Positions 1 to 6,817 of a DNA stretch of 30,384 bases are shown in pieces. The stretch is from a virus. Every line of letters starts with the position of its first letter. Position 1 is the stretch's first letter. The notes under the pieces are model-generated. The model was given only the letters and a program-made list of their open reading frames with translations, had not been told where the DNA came from and ran no database searches. The DNA is taken from IMG/VR virus record IMGVR_UViG_3300036791_000669, positions 1 to 30,384 of that record. One strand, given 5' to 3'. A program made the translations under genes and the position numbers.

Positions 1-276
1 CCCGTTTGTCTGCCATCTCGGATTGCATACCGGGCAATACCTAGCCTTGCCATGAGCCTTGAGCCTCCGCTCTTCCGATTGGCTTCCCTCCGGCCATACG
101 CGGACAACCTCAAAGCCAATCCCTGCCGCCACTACTGCCGCCATCAATCGAGCCCCGTTGCCCTTCCGATGATGCTCGATCCGTAGCGGAATCATTCTCT
201 CGCTCTGGCAATAACCGAGATAGTGCGCGGCATGACCAAATGGCCGGTCGAAGTGTAAGAGGTAAAGGCTCATCAT
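1..276 (-). CDS. GIY-YIG-like endonuclease (3' end outside window)
   Basis: The frame starts at ATG 276 and stays open for 92 codons to the left edge, so the C-terminus is missing. The protein opens MMSLYLLHFDRPFGHAAHYLGY, then has RLMAAVVAAGIGFEVVRVW, SEERRLKAHG and a CPVC pair. In the small GIY-YIG nuclease family common in actinobacteria and their phages, YLLHF and HYLGY take the place of GIY and YIG, a conserved EHH/K-G stretch and GARLM follow, and the Glu of an ER-LK motif binds metal. All of these are visible here. The start overlaps the upstream stop as ATGA, so the gene belongs to the end of the early operon. A role in DNA cleavage or repair is inferred from the family; whether it is active is unknown. 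A second ATG follows directly at 273. Confidence 0.75.
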   Translation of the reverse strand, partial: MMSLYLLHFDRPFGHAAHYLGYCQSERMIPLRIEHHRKGNGARLMAAVVAAGIGFEVVRVWPEGSQSEERRLKAHGKARYCPVCNPRWQTNG

Positions 277-536
277 GGCCGGATCAAACGACAGTAAGCC
301 TTGAGCGCTTCGCATATCTCAAGGGCAATATCCTCATCATCGCAAACGGCAAGCGGAGGGTCATCCTCTCCCGCGTCATAGATTGCCCATCGGACCGGCT
401 GACTTCCGGAGTCCGGCTGACCATAAACCTCATGCTCGGTCGCTACTGCCCAATCGATTTGAGTTGCCCAAAGATGCGAAGGGAGTCTTTGCTCAAGCTC
501 TTCCTCCGGCGCGGGCTCGATGATTTCCCCGTCCAT
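273..536 (-). CDS. Small acidic phage protein, unknown function
   Basis: This 87-residue protein is very acidic, starting MDGEIIEPAPEEELEQ and containing a DAGEDDPP and CDDEDIA stretch. I do not recognise the family. The start at 536 was chosen because TAATG joins it to the stop of the upstream gene and an AGGGAGG ribosome binding site lies about 8 bases ahead. The same frame is open further upstream but only from a TTG inside the previous gene. The stop overlaps the start of the GIY-YIG-like gene. Tight coupling suggests a co-translated early gene. Acidity of this kind is seen in DNA mimics and in many unrelated small phage proteins, so no role is claimed. Confidence 0.65.
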   Translation of the reverse strand: MDGEIIEPAPEEELEQRLPSHLWATQIDWAVATEHEVYGQPDSGSQPVRWAIYDAGEDDPPLAVCDDEDIALEICEALKAYCRLIRP

Positions 537-769
537 TAGCTTTGCCTCCCTACCCTCGGGACCTCGGGACAACAATCCCGGCAAAAGCCAATCTCCCGGA
601 GTCCAATGGTCATATCGATAAAGGACCAAAGCGCTTCAATGTCCTTGCCATATTGCTCCGCCCAATACCAAGGATGAGCGGAGCGGGCTCGGGAAAGTCG
701 ATGGCAACCGGCTCGATGAACCATCGACCCTCCCCGCGTCCGGTAATACCGGACCTCAGTCTCCGGCAT
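536..769 (-). CDS. Small Cys/His protein with CRDCC motif, putative zinc binder
   Basis: The product is about 77 residues: MPETEVRYYRTRGGSMVHRAGC near the start and GFCRDCCPE near the end. A spaced pair of cysteine sites (HRAGC about 25 to 30 residues before CRDC) suggests one zinc-binding knuckle. Small phage proteins with a Y-HRAGC ... CR-CCP pattern are common in actinophages and have no assigned role. The ATG at 769 overlaps the methyltransferase stop by 14 bases; an ATG at 775 and a TTG at 790 are alternatives. The gene ends TAATG into the next one. Function unknown. Confidence 0.6.
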   Translation of the reverse strand: MPETEVRYYRTRGGSMVHRAGCHRLSRARSAHPWYWAEQYGKDIEALWSFIDMTIGLREIGFCRDCCPEVPRVGRQS

Positions 770-2018
770 CCCCATTCCGATCAAAGGCAATGACTAGCTC
801 AGCCTCGGAGCGGACATTTGCATTAGCTCCGCTCGGGACTCCCTTGGTCCCTACCGGTCGAATCGCGACCAATCGAAAGCCAAGCCCAAGAATGACGTCA
901 CAATGCCAAGCGGCAACGTCTTGCCAAGCTCCATCCCGAATATGATCCTTGATATTGAGGATGAATCGACCGTTACCCTTGAGGACTCGGAGAGCTTCGA
1001 TCCAAGCCTTAGCATGAAAAGCCCGGTACTCATCTCCCCAAGCCAGGACGGCAGAGCTTCCCTCGCTCGGGGCTCGACCGAGGTCGAAGTGATATGAATG
1101 CCGCCGGTCCGGATCGCTTGCCTCATATGAATCGGCAAGCCGGTTGCCGTAAGTCGGAGAGGTTGCGATTGCATCGAAGGTCCCTTTACGGAAGCCGGTC
1201 TTGAGCGCGTCCCCGACCTTGGTCCGATCATTGAGCTTTGCCCATTCGGGCTCAAGCTCGACCCCGGCAGTATCGTAACCGTACTCGGTCAGATAATGAA
1301 TCCTGCCGGTCCCGGCAAAGGGATCGAGGACCTTGGTTGACTTTTGATCCGCAAAGCGGGCATCGAGTAGCTCTTTGATTACTCGGAGGACCGCCATGCT
1401 AAAGGGAGCCGGATGCTTGACCTCTCCGGGGCTGACGCCAACCGGGACCGTAGTTACCTTGTATTCATCGACAACCTCCCGGACTTGCCTCGCGGTTGGT
1501 TGTATCCCTCCGGCTTCCTCGACCGACTTATTCCAAGCCGCAAGCAAAGCGTCAGGGTCATCCTTGAGCGGCATTAGCTCTCGGACTTGAGCCTCCCGTC
1601 TTGGCTTAATGCCAACATTTGTTGGCAAAGCGGCGGTTACGTCGGTCGCGTTGATGAGTTGCCGTCCCCGCTCTCGGGAGATATCCCATCGACGTTGACA
1701 GTAATCCTCAAAGGTCTTGTATCCCTCCCCGTCGATGCCGTCAAGGGCTCGATAGCTCTTGCCGTCCCGGATTCTCATGAGAGCCCAACCGACTTCGATA
1801 AAGGTCGAGAGCCCATCCTCAATGACCTTTTCATCATCCCGGAGCCGTCCAAGCAAAGTCTTACGCTCTGCCTCCGTTAGCTCGGGCTCCGCGGGCTCGA
1901 CAACCTCGACCGTTACCGGCTCAGCCGGGACGTCGGTTGCTTGGGCTTTCCGCTCTGACTCAAAGAGGTCCCCATCTCCGGAGACTTCATCCGTTGTTAC
2001 CGTCTTGCCTCTCGGCAT
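756..2018 (-). CDS. DNA methyltransferase (N4-cytosine/N6-adenine class) with ParB-like N-terminal region
   Basis: This 420-residue protein has two parts. Residues 50-190 carry an FIEVGWALMRIRD ... YCQRRWDISRERGRQLI stretch followed by QPTARQVREVVDEY, which resembles helical DNA-binding regions in phage ParB-like proteins. Residues 205-420 form an AdoMet methyltransferase: motif I is DPFAGTGRI (232-240), an acidic residue follows in GVELEPEW, and motif IV is TSPTYGNR (286-293). Amino-methyltransferases of this class normally read S/D-P-P-Y; the second proline is Thr here. No restriction enzyme is adjacent, so an orphan enzyme that protects phage DNA is the likely role. The start at 2018 has an AGGAGG site 7 bases upstream. 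Residues 131-138 (LPTNVGIK) are encoded by a copy of the 16-bp dyad found elsewhere in the window. Confidence 0.8.
   Translation of the reverse strand: MPRGKTVTTDEVSGDGDLFESERKAQATDVPAEPVTVEVVEPAEPELTEAERKTLLGRLRDDEKVIEDGLSTFIEVGWALMRIRDGKSYRALDGIDGEGYKTFEDYCQRRWDISRERGRQLINATDVTAALPTNVGIKPRREAQVRELMPLKDDPDALLAAWNKSVEEAGGIQPTARQVREVVDEYKVTTVPVGVSPGEVKHPAPFSMAVLRVIKELLDARFADQKSTKVLDPFAGTGRIHYLTEYGYDTAGVELEPEWAKLNDRTKVGDALKTGFRKGTFDAIATSPTYGNRLADSYEASDPDRRHSYHFDLGRAPSEGSSAVLAWGDEYRAFHAKAWIEALRVLKGNGRFILNIKDHIRDGAWQDVAAWHCDVILGLGFRLVAIRPVGTKGVPSGANANVRSEAELVIAFDRNGDAGD
1611..1626. promoter_or_regulatory. 16-bp dyad, copy 1 (inside methyltransferase gene)
   Basis: GCCAACATTTGTTGGC: two 7-bp arms around TT, extendable to 8-bp arms. 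It lies in coding sequence and encodes LPTNVGI. It is one of four identical or reverse-complement copies; see the copies at 5953, 12980 and 23016. A regulator-binding site is inferred from repetition and symmetry. Confidence 0.55.
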
Positions 2019-2070
2019 ATTGTCATCCTCCTAGCTCTGACATTCTTAGAAACTGCCTCCTACCTGCCCT

Positions 2071-2219
2071 TTAACCTCAAGGACTTCAAGGACCTCAAGG
2101 TTTGGAAGTATGGAAATGTTGATGAGGTTGAGGTCCTTACCTCTGCCTCAAGGACTTCAATAACCTCGGATTTTCCATACTTCCTGAGGTTGAGGTCCTT
2201 GAGGTCCTTGGGTCCTTAA
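2071..2219. repeat. Nested inverted and direct repeats between ATPase and methyltransferase genes (candidate origin)
   Basis: The gap 2019-2215 is filled by an imperfect palindrome centred near 2144. The inner arms are exact: GGAAGTATGGAAA at 2104-2116 and its complement at 2172-2184. The outer arms, 2071-2100 and 2187-2219, are built from repeated TCAAGGAC / GTCCTTGA units. Two 15-bp direct repeats are perfect: CCTCAAGGACTTCAA at 2075 and 2146, and GAGGTTGAGGTCCTT at 2124 and 2186. Iterated short units beside a RepA-like ATPase and primase fit a replication origin with iterons; a strong RNA hairpin that tunes expression of the downstream methyltransferase is the alternative. Both readings are inference. 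Confidence 0.75.
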
Positions 2220-3760
2220 TCCGGACCTAAAGCGACGCGCCATCCCATAGTCCCGTCACTCATCCGCTCCCGCGTGGTTTTGATATCGAGCTTTGCTCGG
2301 GCTCGGTCAAACGTGCTATTCGATGCGATACCTCCCTTGACGATTGCTTCATGAAGCTCATTGCTCCAAAGCGGTCCTCCCTTCAAGACTTCCCTTATGG
2401 CATCAATGCATTGCGCGAGCTTCGACCGTTTATCCGCAAGCTCATCGGGGTCCCCCGCGGGACGGTCGCTCAAAAGCATCTCTGCCGTCATCCCCTCGAC
2501 CGGTCCGCGCCAATCGACGCGAGGGACGTCGAGCCCCTCGACCGGAATGAGCTTGAAGCCGATTGGTTGAGGGGTAACGGCAAGATTCATCTTGATTGCG
2601 GCAAGGACCCTCAAGCTTTCCTCTTCGGGATGCTGAGCGACCGTCCAACCGGCGCGAGCGGCTCCGACAATCCCTATCGAGCCTCCCCCGCGGTAAATAG
2701 CCTTGCCTCCCTCTTTGCGAAGATGGCGGAGCATGACGATTGTCGAGTTTGTGTCATTGGCAATGCCGCGCAAGGTATGGAGCGTCCTCCGGATATCAGA
2801 GTCTCGATAGTTGTCAACCTTGGCATCCAGGTACTCGCTCAATACGTCGATGACAACCAATCGAGCCCCGGTATCCCGGATGGCTCCCGCCAATAACGGG
2901 ACGTCCCGCGGGATGACAATGGGCATTGATTCCCCGTCATAGCGGGCATCTTGGACAAAGTAAATCTTGCTTTCGTCCGCTCCCGCGGCCATGAGCCGAG
3001 GCTTTATCGTATCGTCCGGGTCATCCTCTCCACTCAAGAGCAATACCGCGGAGGGAGGCAGGCTAGGGAGGTCCTGACCGGGCATCGGTTGACCGGTCGA
3101 GACTCTTGCCGCTATGTCATCCATCATTGTTGACTTACCGGTACCGGGGTCCCCGTCAAAGGTTATGAGCTTGCGAAGCGGAGCCCATCCCGGCCAAAGC
3201 CATTTAACTGTCACTCTCTGGACTCCCTCCATCCGTATAAGCGTTATTGACTCCGGCATGACCGGAAGCTCTCTGAGAACCTCCCTCGGGCTTGGACCGC
3301 TTGGCTTATAGAGCCGGTCGGTTATGCCGTCCTCGATTAACTCAAGCCTTGCCGCCGCGAAGTCCCCTCGATGCTTGAGCATTGCCCAAAAACCAAACTT
3401 GTCGTAAGGACGTCGAAGCTCAAAGCCAAGCTCCCGCGCCATTGTCTCTGACCAAACGGCAACATGGTCGTCCTCCAAATATCGAGTAACGCTTACGTCA
3501 TTCTCGCTATTCGGATAGTGATAATGCTCTTCGACTCCGACCGACCTCACTAGTTGGCAATGTGCCAAGCCGGACAGTATGAGCCCGAAGTCCGCTTGCT
3601 CATTGAAGCGGCTTCCGGCCAAATGAGAGTTATCCCGCCTAACGGCTTTGCTCCCGTTGAAGTTGACCGGCTCCGGGATAGGTCCGAGAGCATCGATCAA
3701 ATCCGAGGGGTCATACTCATTGCCATTCCATCGAGCCGTTACAAGAATGGGCTGATTCAT
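2216..3760 (-). CDS. RepA/KaiC-like replicative ATPase (RecA fold)
   Basis: This 514-residue protein has a Walker A motif GDPGTGKST at residues 203-211, a Walker B strand LVVIDVL at 301-307, and a later RHLRKEGGKAIYRGGGSIGI segment typical of RepA-like hexameric helicases or KaiC-like ATPases of phages and plasmids. The first 190 residues resemble the helical region that links primase and helicase domains. The last 70 residues, including LWSNELHEAIVKGGIASNSTFDRARAKL, look like a winged-helix DNA-binding tail. It overlaps the primase gene by ATGA, so the two products are made together and probably act as a primase-helicase pair at the phage origin. The repeat region directly downstream strengthens this view. 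Start chosen from the ATGA overlap. Confidence 0.85.
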   Translation of the reverse strand: MNQPILVTARWNGNEYDPSDLIDALGPIPEPVNFNGSKAVRRDNSHLAGSRFNEQADFGLILSGLAHCQLVRSVGVEEHYHYPNSENDVSVTRYLEDDHVAVWSETMARELGFELRRPYDKFGFWAMLKHRGDFAAARLELIEDGITDRLYKPSGPSPREVLRELPVMPESITLIRMEGVQRVTVKWLWPGWAPLRKLITFDGDPGTGKSTMMDDIAARVSTGQPMPGQDLPSLPPSAVLLLSGEDDPDDTIKPRLMAAGADESKIYFVQDARYDGESMPIVIPRDVPLLAGAIRDTGARLVVIDVLSEYLDAKVDNYRDSDIRRTLHTLRGIANDTNSTIVMLRHLRKEGGKAIYRGGGSIGIVGAARAGWTVAQHPEEESLRVLAAIKMNLAVTPQPIGFKLIPVEGLDVPRVDWRGPVEGMTAEMLLSDRPAGDPDELADKRSKLAQCIDAIREVLKGGPLWSNELHEAIVKGGIASNSTFDRARAKLDIKTTRERMSDGTMGWRVALGPD

Positions 3761-4341
3761 TGCGTCCCCTTGAAGTTATGAGTACCGGGAAGCCGGAGGA
3801 TTCTCGGCATATCCCAAACGTCATCGATATGAATGCCTGCCGCAATCCCTCGATTAAGCCAAGCAAGCCGCCAATGAGCCAGTAGCGGCAAGGCATCTTC
3901 GGCATCGACCATCTCCCTAAACCGCCACCATGATTGAAAGCCGTGACCGGAGCGGACTATTGCGGTCGGTCGCTCCGAGTATCCCTCGATGAAGAGCCGC
4001 GCTTGATCGTATGAGGTCGCTAATCCGCTGAGCCGATGACCGGGACCGGCAACATCGACGTCGAGCCATAAACCGGGAATGGCAAGGCAATCCTCGATCC
4101 CTCCCCGACGTCCCTCCGGCAATATCTCTCGACGCGTCGCGCAACCAAACCAAACGTCCCCGCTCAAGCCAAGGTCCCATATCGATTGAGCCAAGCTCGG
4201 GATATCCGTTGCCGGAGCCCAAGCGGTCCGACGTTTGCGGCTCTGAGCCTCGATAGAGAACAGGCTGACGTAACCGACCTCGGCATAAATGAAGAGCATC
4301 GAGAGAAACTCGATTGCTCGATTGACGTCGGGCTCGGTCAT
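3757..4341 (-). CDS. Archaeo-eukaryotic-type primase (Prim-Pol, N-terminal-domain only)
   Basis: At 194 residues this is the size of a lone primase-polymerase catalytic domain. The metal-binding motif is LWLDVDV (Asp 94 and Asp 96), followed by SGHGFQSWWRF (131-141) and the basic RLPGTHNFK motif (183-191). These are the three diagnostic motifs of the bifunctional primase/polymerase family. The protein would make primers, perhaps with limited DNA polymerase activity, for the ATPase encoded next. The start overlaps the SSB-like gene stop as TAATG and the end overlaps the ATPase gene. No DnaG-type zinc domain or PriCT extension is present; the helicase part is a separate gene here, unlike fused forms in many phages. 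Confidence 0.85.
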   Translation of the reverse strand: MTEPDVNRAIEFLSMLFIYAEVGYVSLFSIEAQSRKRRTAWAPATDIPSLAQSIWDLGLSGDVWFGCATRREILPEGRRGGIEDCLAIPGLWLDVDVAGPGHRLSGLATSYDQARLFIEGYSERPTAIVRSGHGFQSWWRFREMVDAEDALPLLAHWRLAWLNRGIAAGIHIDDVWDMPRILRLPGTHNFKGTQ

Positions 4342-4886
4342 TACCGGCCAAAGAGGTCCTCAGCATCCTCATCCTGATAAGCGGGAGCCGGAGGGGCTTG
4401 AGGTACCGGAGCCGGATAGGAAGCCGCTACGGGGACCGGCTGAGGTCGAGGGGCTTGGACCGGAGCGGGAGCTTGAGCGGGAGCCGGTTGAGGTCGAGGG
4501 GGAGCCGGAGCAACCGGGACCGGCGCGGGAGCCGCTTGAGGCTGAGCCGCTCTAGTCACTTGGACGTCAAACTCTTTGAATGTCCCGTTAGCGGTCGCTT
4601 TGTTGTCGAGCAAGACGATTGTCATATCGTCCCCGACCTCGGGACGCTTTTCCAAGAGTTGCCGCCAAAGGTCCTTGGCTCCGGTCGGACCGGAGAGCAT
4701 GGTTTTTTGTACCCCCGTATCAAAGTCCCAAAGCCAATACTTAACCGCCAATCCATGCCGAGTTGTTAGCTCTTCAATCCTCATGACCTTGGCAAAGATG
4801 CGGTCATTCCGATTATGAAACTTGACGTCATCCGGGAAATCATCTTGCTCCGGGAGTTGCATCCGGGGGTCATCATAAATAGACAT
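4341..4886 (-). CDS. SSB-like single-strand DNA-binding protein with Pro/Ala-rich linker and acidic tail
   Basis: Residues 20-112 carry alternating beta-type segments (FAKVMRIEELTTRHGLAVKYWLWDF, MTIVLLDN, FKEFDVQVTRAA) consistent with an OB-like fold. Residues 113-168 are almost only Pro, Ala, Gln and Val, and the end is the acidic DEDAEDLFGR. That layout, a globular domain, a disordered linker and an acidic tip, is the one used by bacterial SSBs to dock partners, but the sequence is not clearly SSB and the tip ends in GR rather than in a Phe. Position between the exonuclease and primase genes supports the role. An AGGAGG site lies just before ATG 4886. Confidence 0.65.
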   Translation of the reverse strand: MSIYDDPRMQLPEQDDFPDDVKFHNRNDRIFAKVMRIEELTTRHGLAVKYWLWDFDTGVQKTMLSGPTGAKDLWRQLLEKRPEVGDDMTIVLLDNKATANGTFKEFDVQVTRAAQPQAAPAPVPVAPAPPRPQPAPAQAPAPVQAPRPQPVPVAASYPAPVPQAPPAPAYQDEDAEDLFGR

Positions 4887-4898
4887 TGATCCTCCTAG

Positions 4899-5918
4899 CT
4901 ATGGCATCGGCCGCGATGGGGTCCGGCCCTTTATTCTCGCTGACGTTTCCTCGGTTATTTGGTATCGAGCCATAAACCCAAGGACCCTATCGACGTCATC
5001 AACGGTCATGGTCTTGATATTGGTTGTGATACCGGCGGCATCGACCTCCGTCATAAGCTCAAGCCTTTGGTCAGTGTCGAGCAACTCCAATCGGGCTCGG
5101 AGATGAGCAAGCTCCGCATTGGTCGGGACTTGATTAAAGGGAGTCTCCCCCTCGCGTTGGAAGGTATAGGGGTCGCCAATCTTGGGACCCTCTTCCTCCC
5201 ATCGACGTATCTCAAGGCAGGCAAGGAAAGCCCGCCGATAGATTTTGTCCATTGGAACCGGTCGAGCATGGTAACCGTCTTGCTGTAAATGAACTATCAA
5301 GCAAGTGTCCGGCGGTTGCCATTCAACCTCTTTGTCATTCGCGTCAAGGGTATATTCAAAGTTAAGGGCATATCCCCCGACTACTTGAACCGCCATATCG
5401 TCATAAACTCCGGCGGAGGTTTTCCAATCGAGCAATACTCGACCCATCTCCGGCGCGTTTTTGAAGCGGCATAGGAGGTCGAAGGTCCCTGCCGTAGCGG
5501 TCTTTTCCGAGTACCCCGTTACCTCCGACCCTAATGATTGCGGCTGAGCGTCAGCCAGGAAGCGGCGGAGGGAATGAATCCAAGGCTCAATGATGGCTTC
5601 GACCGGATAGTCCCTGCCTTGCAAAATGTTGTCAGCAACGGCATGGATGGTTGTCCCCTTGGCTCCGGCTCGGTCGCGAGTAGTCCAAGGGGTCTTTTTC
5701 AAGAGGTCGTATTGATCCTCGGGCGGGAGCTTCGACCATGCCTCGATATGTTGGACGGCATAGCGGGCAACGCTATTTGCCGCCCAATACAAGAGAGCGG
5801 GCTTAGGAAGCGCGCCGGTTGCGGTCGTAACGCTCCGATACCAGTAAGACCGGTCATGCCGGTCCGGATGCCAATACCTCCGAGTACCGTTTAGCTCAAC
5901 GGCATATTTGGGAGCCAT
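4899..5918 (-). CDS. Cas4/RecB-like PD-(D/E)XK exonuclease
   Basis: The 339-residue protein shows GTTIHAVAD (His 92), AGTFDLLC (Asp 147), VLLDWKTS (Asp 164, Lys 166) and a following Gln in MAVQVVGGYA (Gln 178). That series of motifs defines the RecB/Cas4 branch of PD-(D/E)XK nucleases. No cysteine cluster for an iron-sulfur site is visible, so it is closer to the simple phage exonucleases than to Cas4. In this operon it would supply single-stranded ends for recombination or degrade host DNA. The start at 5918 follows an AGGAGG site. The only intergenic gap upstream holds a copy of the 16-bp dyad, so its expression may be controlled separately from the genes before it. Confidence 0.8.
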   Translation of the reverse strand: MAPKYAVELNGTRRYWHPDRHDRSYWYRSVTTATGALPKPALLYWAANSVARYAVQHIEAWSKLPPEDQYDLLKKTPWTTRDRAGAKGTTIHAVADNILQGRDYPVEAIIEPWIHSLRRFLADAQPQSLGSEVTGYSEKTATAGTFDLLCRFKNAPEMGRVLLDWKTSAGVYDDMAVQVVGGYALNFEYTLDANDKEVEWQPPDTCLIVHLQQDGYHARPVPMDKIYRRAFLACLEIRRWEEEGPKIGDPYTFQREGETPFNQVPTNAELAHLRARLELLDTDQRLELMTEVDAAGITTNIKTMTVDDVDRVLGFMARYQITEETSARIKGRTPSRPMP

Positions 5919-5952
5919 AAGTCCTCCTAGTCTCTTGGTCCCGTTTGGTTAT

Positions 5953-5968
5953 GCCAACAAATGTTGGC
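5953..5968. promoter_or_regulatory. 16-bp dyad, copy 2 (upstream of exonuclease gene)
   Basis: GCCAACAAATGTTGGC lies in the 52-base gap between the zinc-protein gene and the exonuclease start, about 35 bases before the ATG. It is exactly the reverse complement of the copy at 1611. The position fits an operator or a stoperator-like transcription block. Confidence 0.55.
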
Positions 5969-5970
5969 TT

Positions 5971-6258
5971 TTAGTGCGGATACCTCCGTTGATGATGACC
6001 GGGAGCCCAACGCGACGGAACCCCGTTATGGGAGCCGACCGTTGTCCCGCATCCGCACTCACAAAGGACCGGATCGCTCTCCCGCCGGTCGGATTCATCC
6101 AAAGTGATTATGTACGCGTTGCCTCGGATTAAGCCCGCTTCCAATCGCTCCGCGACCCAAACCCTCTCGGGGTCCCCGCAAAAGGCAATGACTGTAAGCC
6201 TCTTATAGCCCCGTTTGATGACGGTCCCTAGCTCGATACCGTCAGCGTCAATGGTCAT
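5971..6258 (-). CDS. Small protein with C-terminal Cys/His zinc motif
   Basis: The 95-residue product has a beta-rich first half (ELGTVIKRGYKRLTVIAFCG, ERVWVAERL) and ends CECGCGTTVGSHNG ... RWAPGHHQRRYPH. The C-x-C-x-C plus downstream GHH pattern is often found as a zinc knuckle in phage proteins, alone or attached to HNH nucleases; no HNH active site is present here. The start overlaps the nuclease stop by 11 bases and the likely Shine-Dalgarno sequence (GGGAG) sits very close to the ATG. A DNA-binding role in the early operon is possible but not shown. Confidence 0.6.
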   Translation of the reverse strand: MTIDADGIELGTVIKRGYKRLTVIAFCGDPERVWVAERLEAGLIRGNAYIITLDESDRRESDPVLCECGCGTTVGSHNGVPSRWAPGHHQRRYPH

Positions 6259-6598
6259 CTCCCGTCCATTTCCGCAAGACAGGGATAAAGAATCGACCGC
6301 GCATCATGACCGGCCAATCGAGCGGATTGCTAGTCCCTTTTAGTTTGAACCAAACAACTCCGAGATTGCCATTGTCATTCTCAACCTCGCGGTCAACCTC
6401 TCTAAGCCATCCCGCTATGTCGTAACTCTTTGGGCAATACTTCGACTCGATTACCAAGCCCGGAGCAATGCCCCCAATATCTCCGCGGTCCCGGAAGCCT
6501 TGCTTAGCTCTCCGCTCCGCAAGCGGATAGACAGGCTTGAGGACGCTAACTATCGCAACCTCTCCCTTGGTCCCATCGGCAAGGGGTCGGTTAGTCAT
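6248..6598 (-). CDS. Small PD-(D/E)XK nuclease (Holliday-junction-resolvase-like)
   Basis: The product is 116 residues from ATG 6598; a TTG at 6622 is the other option, but GGGGAGG sits 12 bases before the ATG. The core reads KQGFRDRGDIGGIAPGLVIESKYC, i.e. an Asp followed after about 12 residues by E-x-K, the hallmark of PD-(D/E)XK enzymes, with helices afterwards (YDIAGWLREVDREVEN) and a strand LGVVWFKLKG. The size and pattern fit small resolvase-type nucleases. It is the first gene of the leftward early operon, reading away from the divergent repressor gene, so it should be among the earliest lytic genes. Substrate unknown. Confidence 0.7.
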   Translation of the reverse strand: MTNRPLADGTKGEVAIVSVLKPVYPLAERRAKQGFRDRGDIGGIAPGLVIESKYCPKSYDIAGWLREVDREVENDNGNLGVVWFKLKGTSNPLDWPVMMRGRFFIPVLRKWTGDDH

Positions 6599-6660
6599 CG
6601 GACGCGTTTGCCTCCCCGTCAATCGAAGTGCATCAACTTGCGGTCAGCCGAAGTGCTAAG

Positions 6661-6689
6661 TTGCGGGCTCTGTAAGAGAGAGCTAGAAC
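6661..6689 (+). promoter_or_regulatory. Candidate repressor promoter
   Basis: TTGCGG at 6661-6666 and TAGAAC at 6684-6689 are separated by 17 bases, matching a sigma-70-type promoter at 4 of 6 bases each. The two hexamers are bounded exactly by AGTGCTAAG on the left and its near-inverse CTCAGCACT on the right, which would suit autoregulation by the repressor. Modest match, so moderate confidence. Confidence 0.4.
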
Positions 6690-6796
6690 CTCAGCACTCG
6701 GTAAAGGGAAGTCTTAGCACCATGCAAGCGAGCCCGCAAGAGGAAGTTTGAAGAGGTCGCGAGGGGGAATGCTTGGAGGGGTCGAGCTACCCCGTA

Positions 6797-6810
6797 GGGA
6801 GAACAGGGAT
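6797..6810 (+). repeat. Start-associated motif, copy before repressor gene
   Basis: GGGAGAACAGGGAT ends 7 bases before the repressor ATG. Related copies stand before the integrase (9316-9328), the 120-residue gene (10381-10392) and the zinc-ribbon gene (12674-12684). AGGGA probably works as the ribosome binding site, but conservation extends beyond it. Confidence 0.6.
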
Positions 6811-6817
6811 AACAAAC

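Larger units (their letters stand above)
6599..6817. promoter_or_regulatory. Divergent control region between early operon and repressor gene
   Basis: This 219-base gap has no gene. AGTGCTAAG occurs at 6652-6660. A near copy lies on the other strand at 6690-6698 (CTCAGCACT as written) and an 8-base copy at 6713-6720 (CTTAGCAC). The same 9-mer recurs at 12721-12729 in the control region of the accessory operon. A second inverted pair, TTGCGGGCTC at 6661-6670 and its complement at 6730-6739, crosses the first pair. The layout is that of a lysogeny switch with operators; binding by the adjacent XRE protein is inferred. Confidence 0.6.

Noticed and set aside
1611-1626. Reading the 16-bp dyads as Rho-independent terminators
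   Set aside because: There is almost no loop (2 bases), no U-tract on either strand, and one copy lies in the middle of a gene that must be transcribed through.
4398-4769. Rightward frame rich in Arg and Ser opposite the SSB-like gene
   Set aside because: Its composition is simply the antisense of the Pro/Ala-rich linker repeats, and there is no ribosome binding site.
4899-5918. CRISPR Cas4
   Set aside because: The nuclease motifs match the RecB/Cas4 superfamily, but no four-cysteine iron-sulfur cluster and no other cas gene or array is present.
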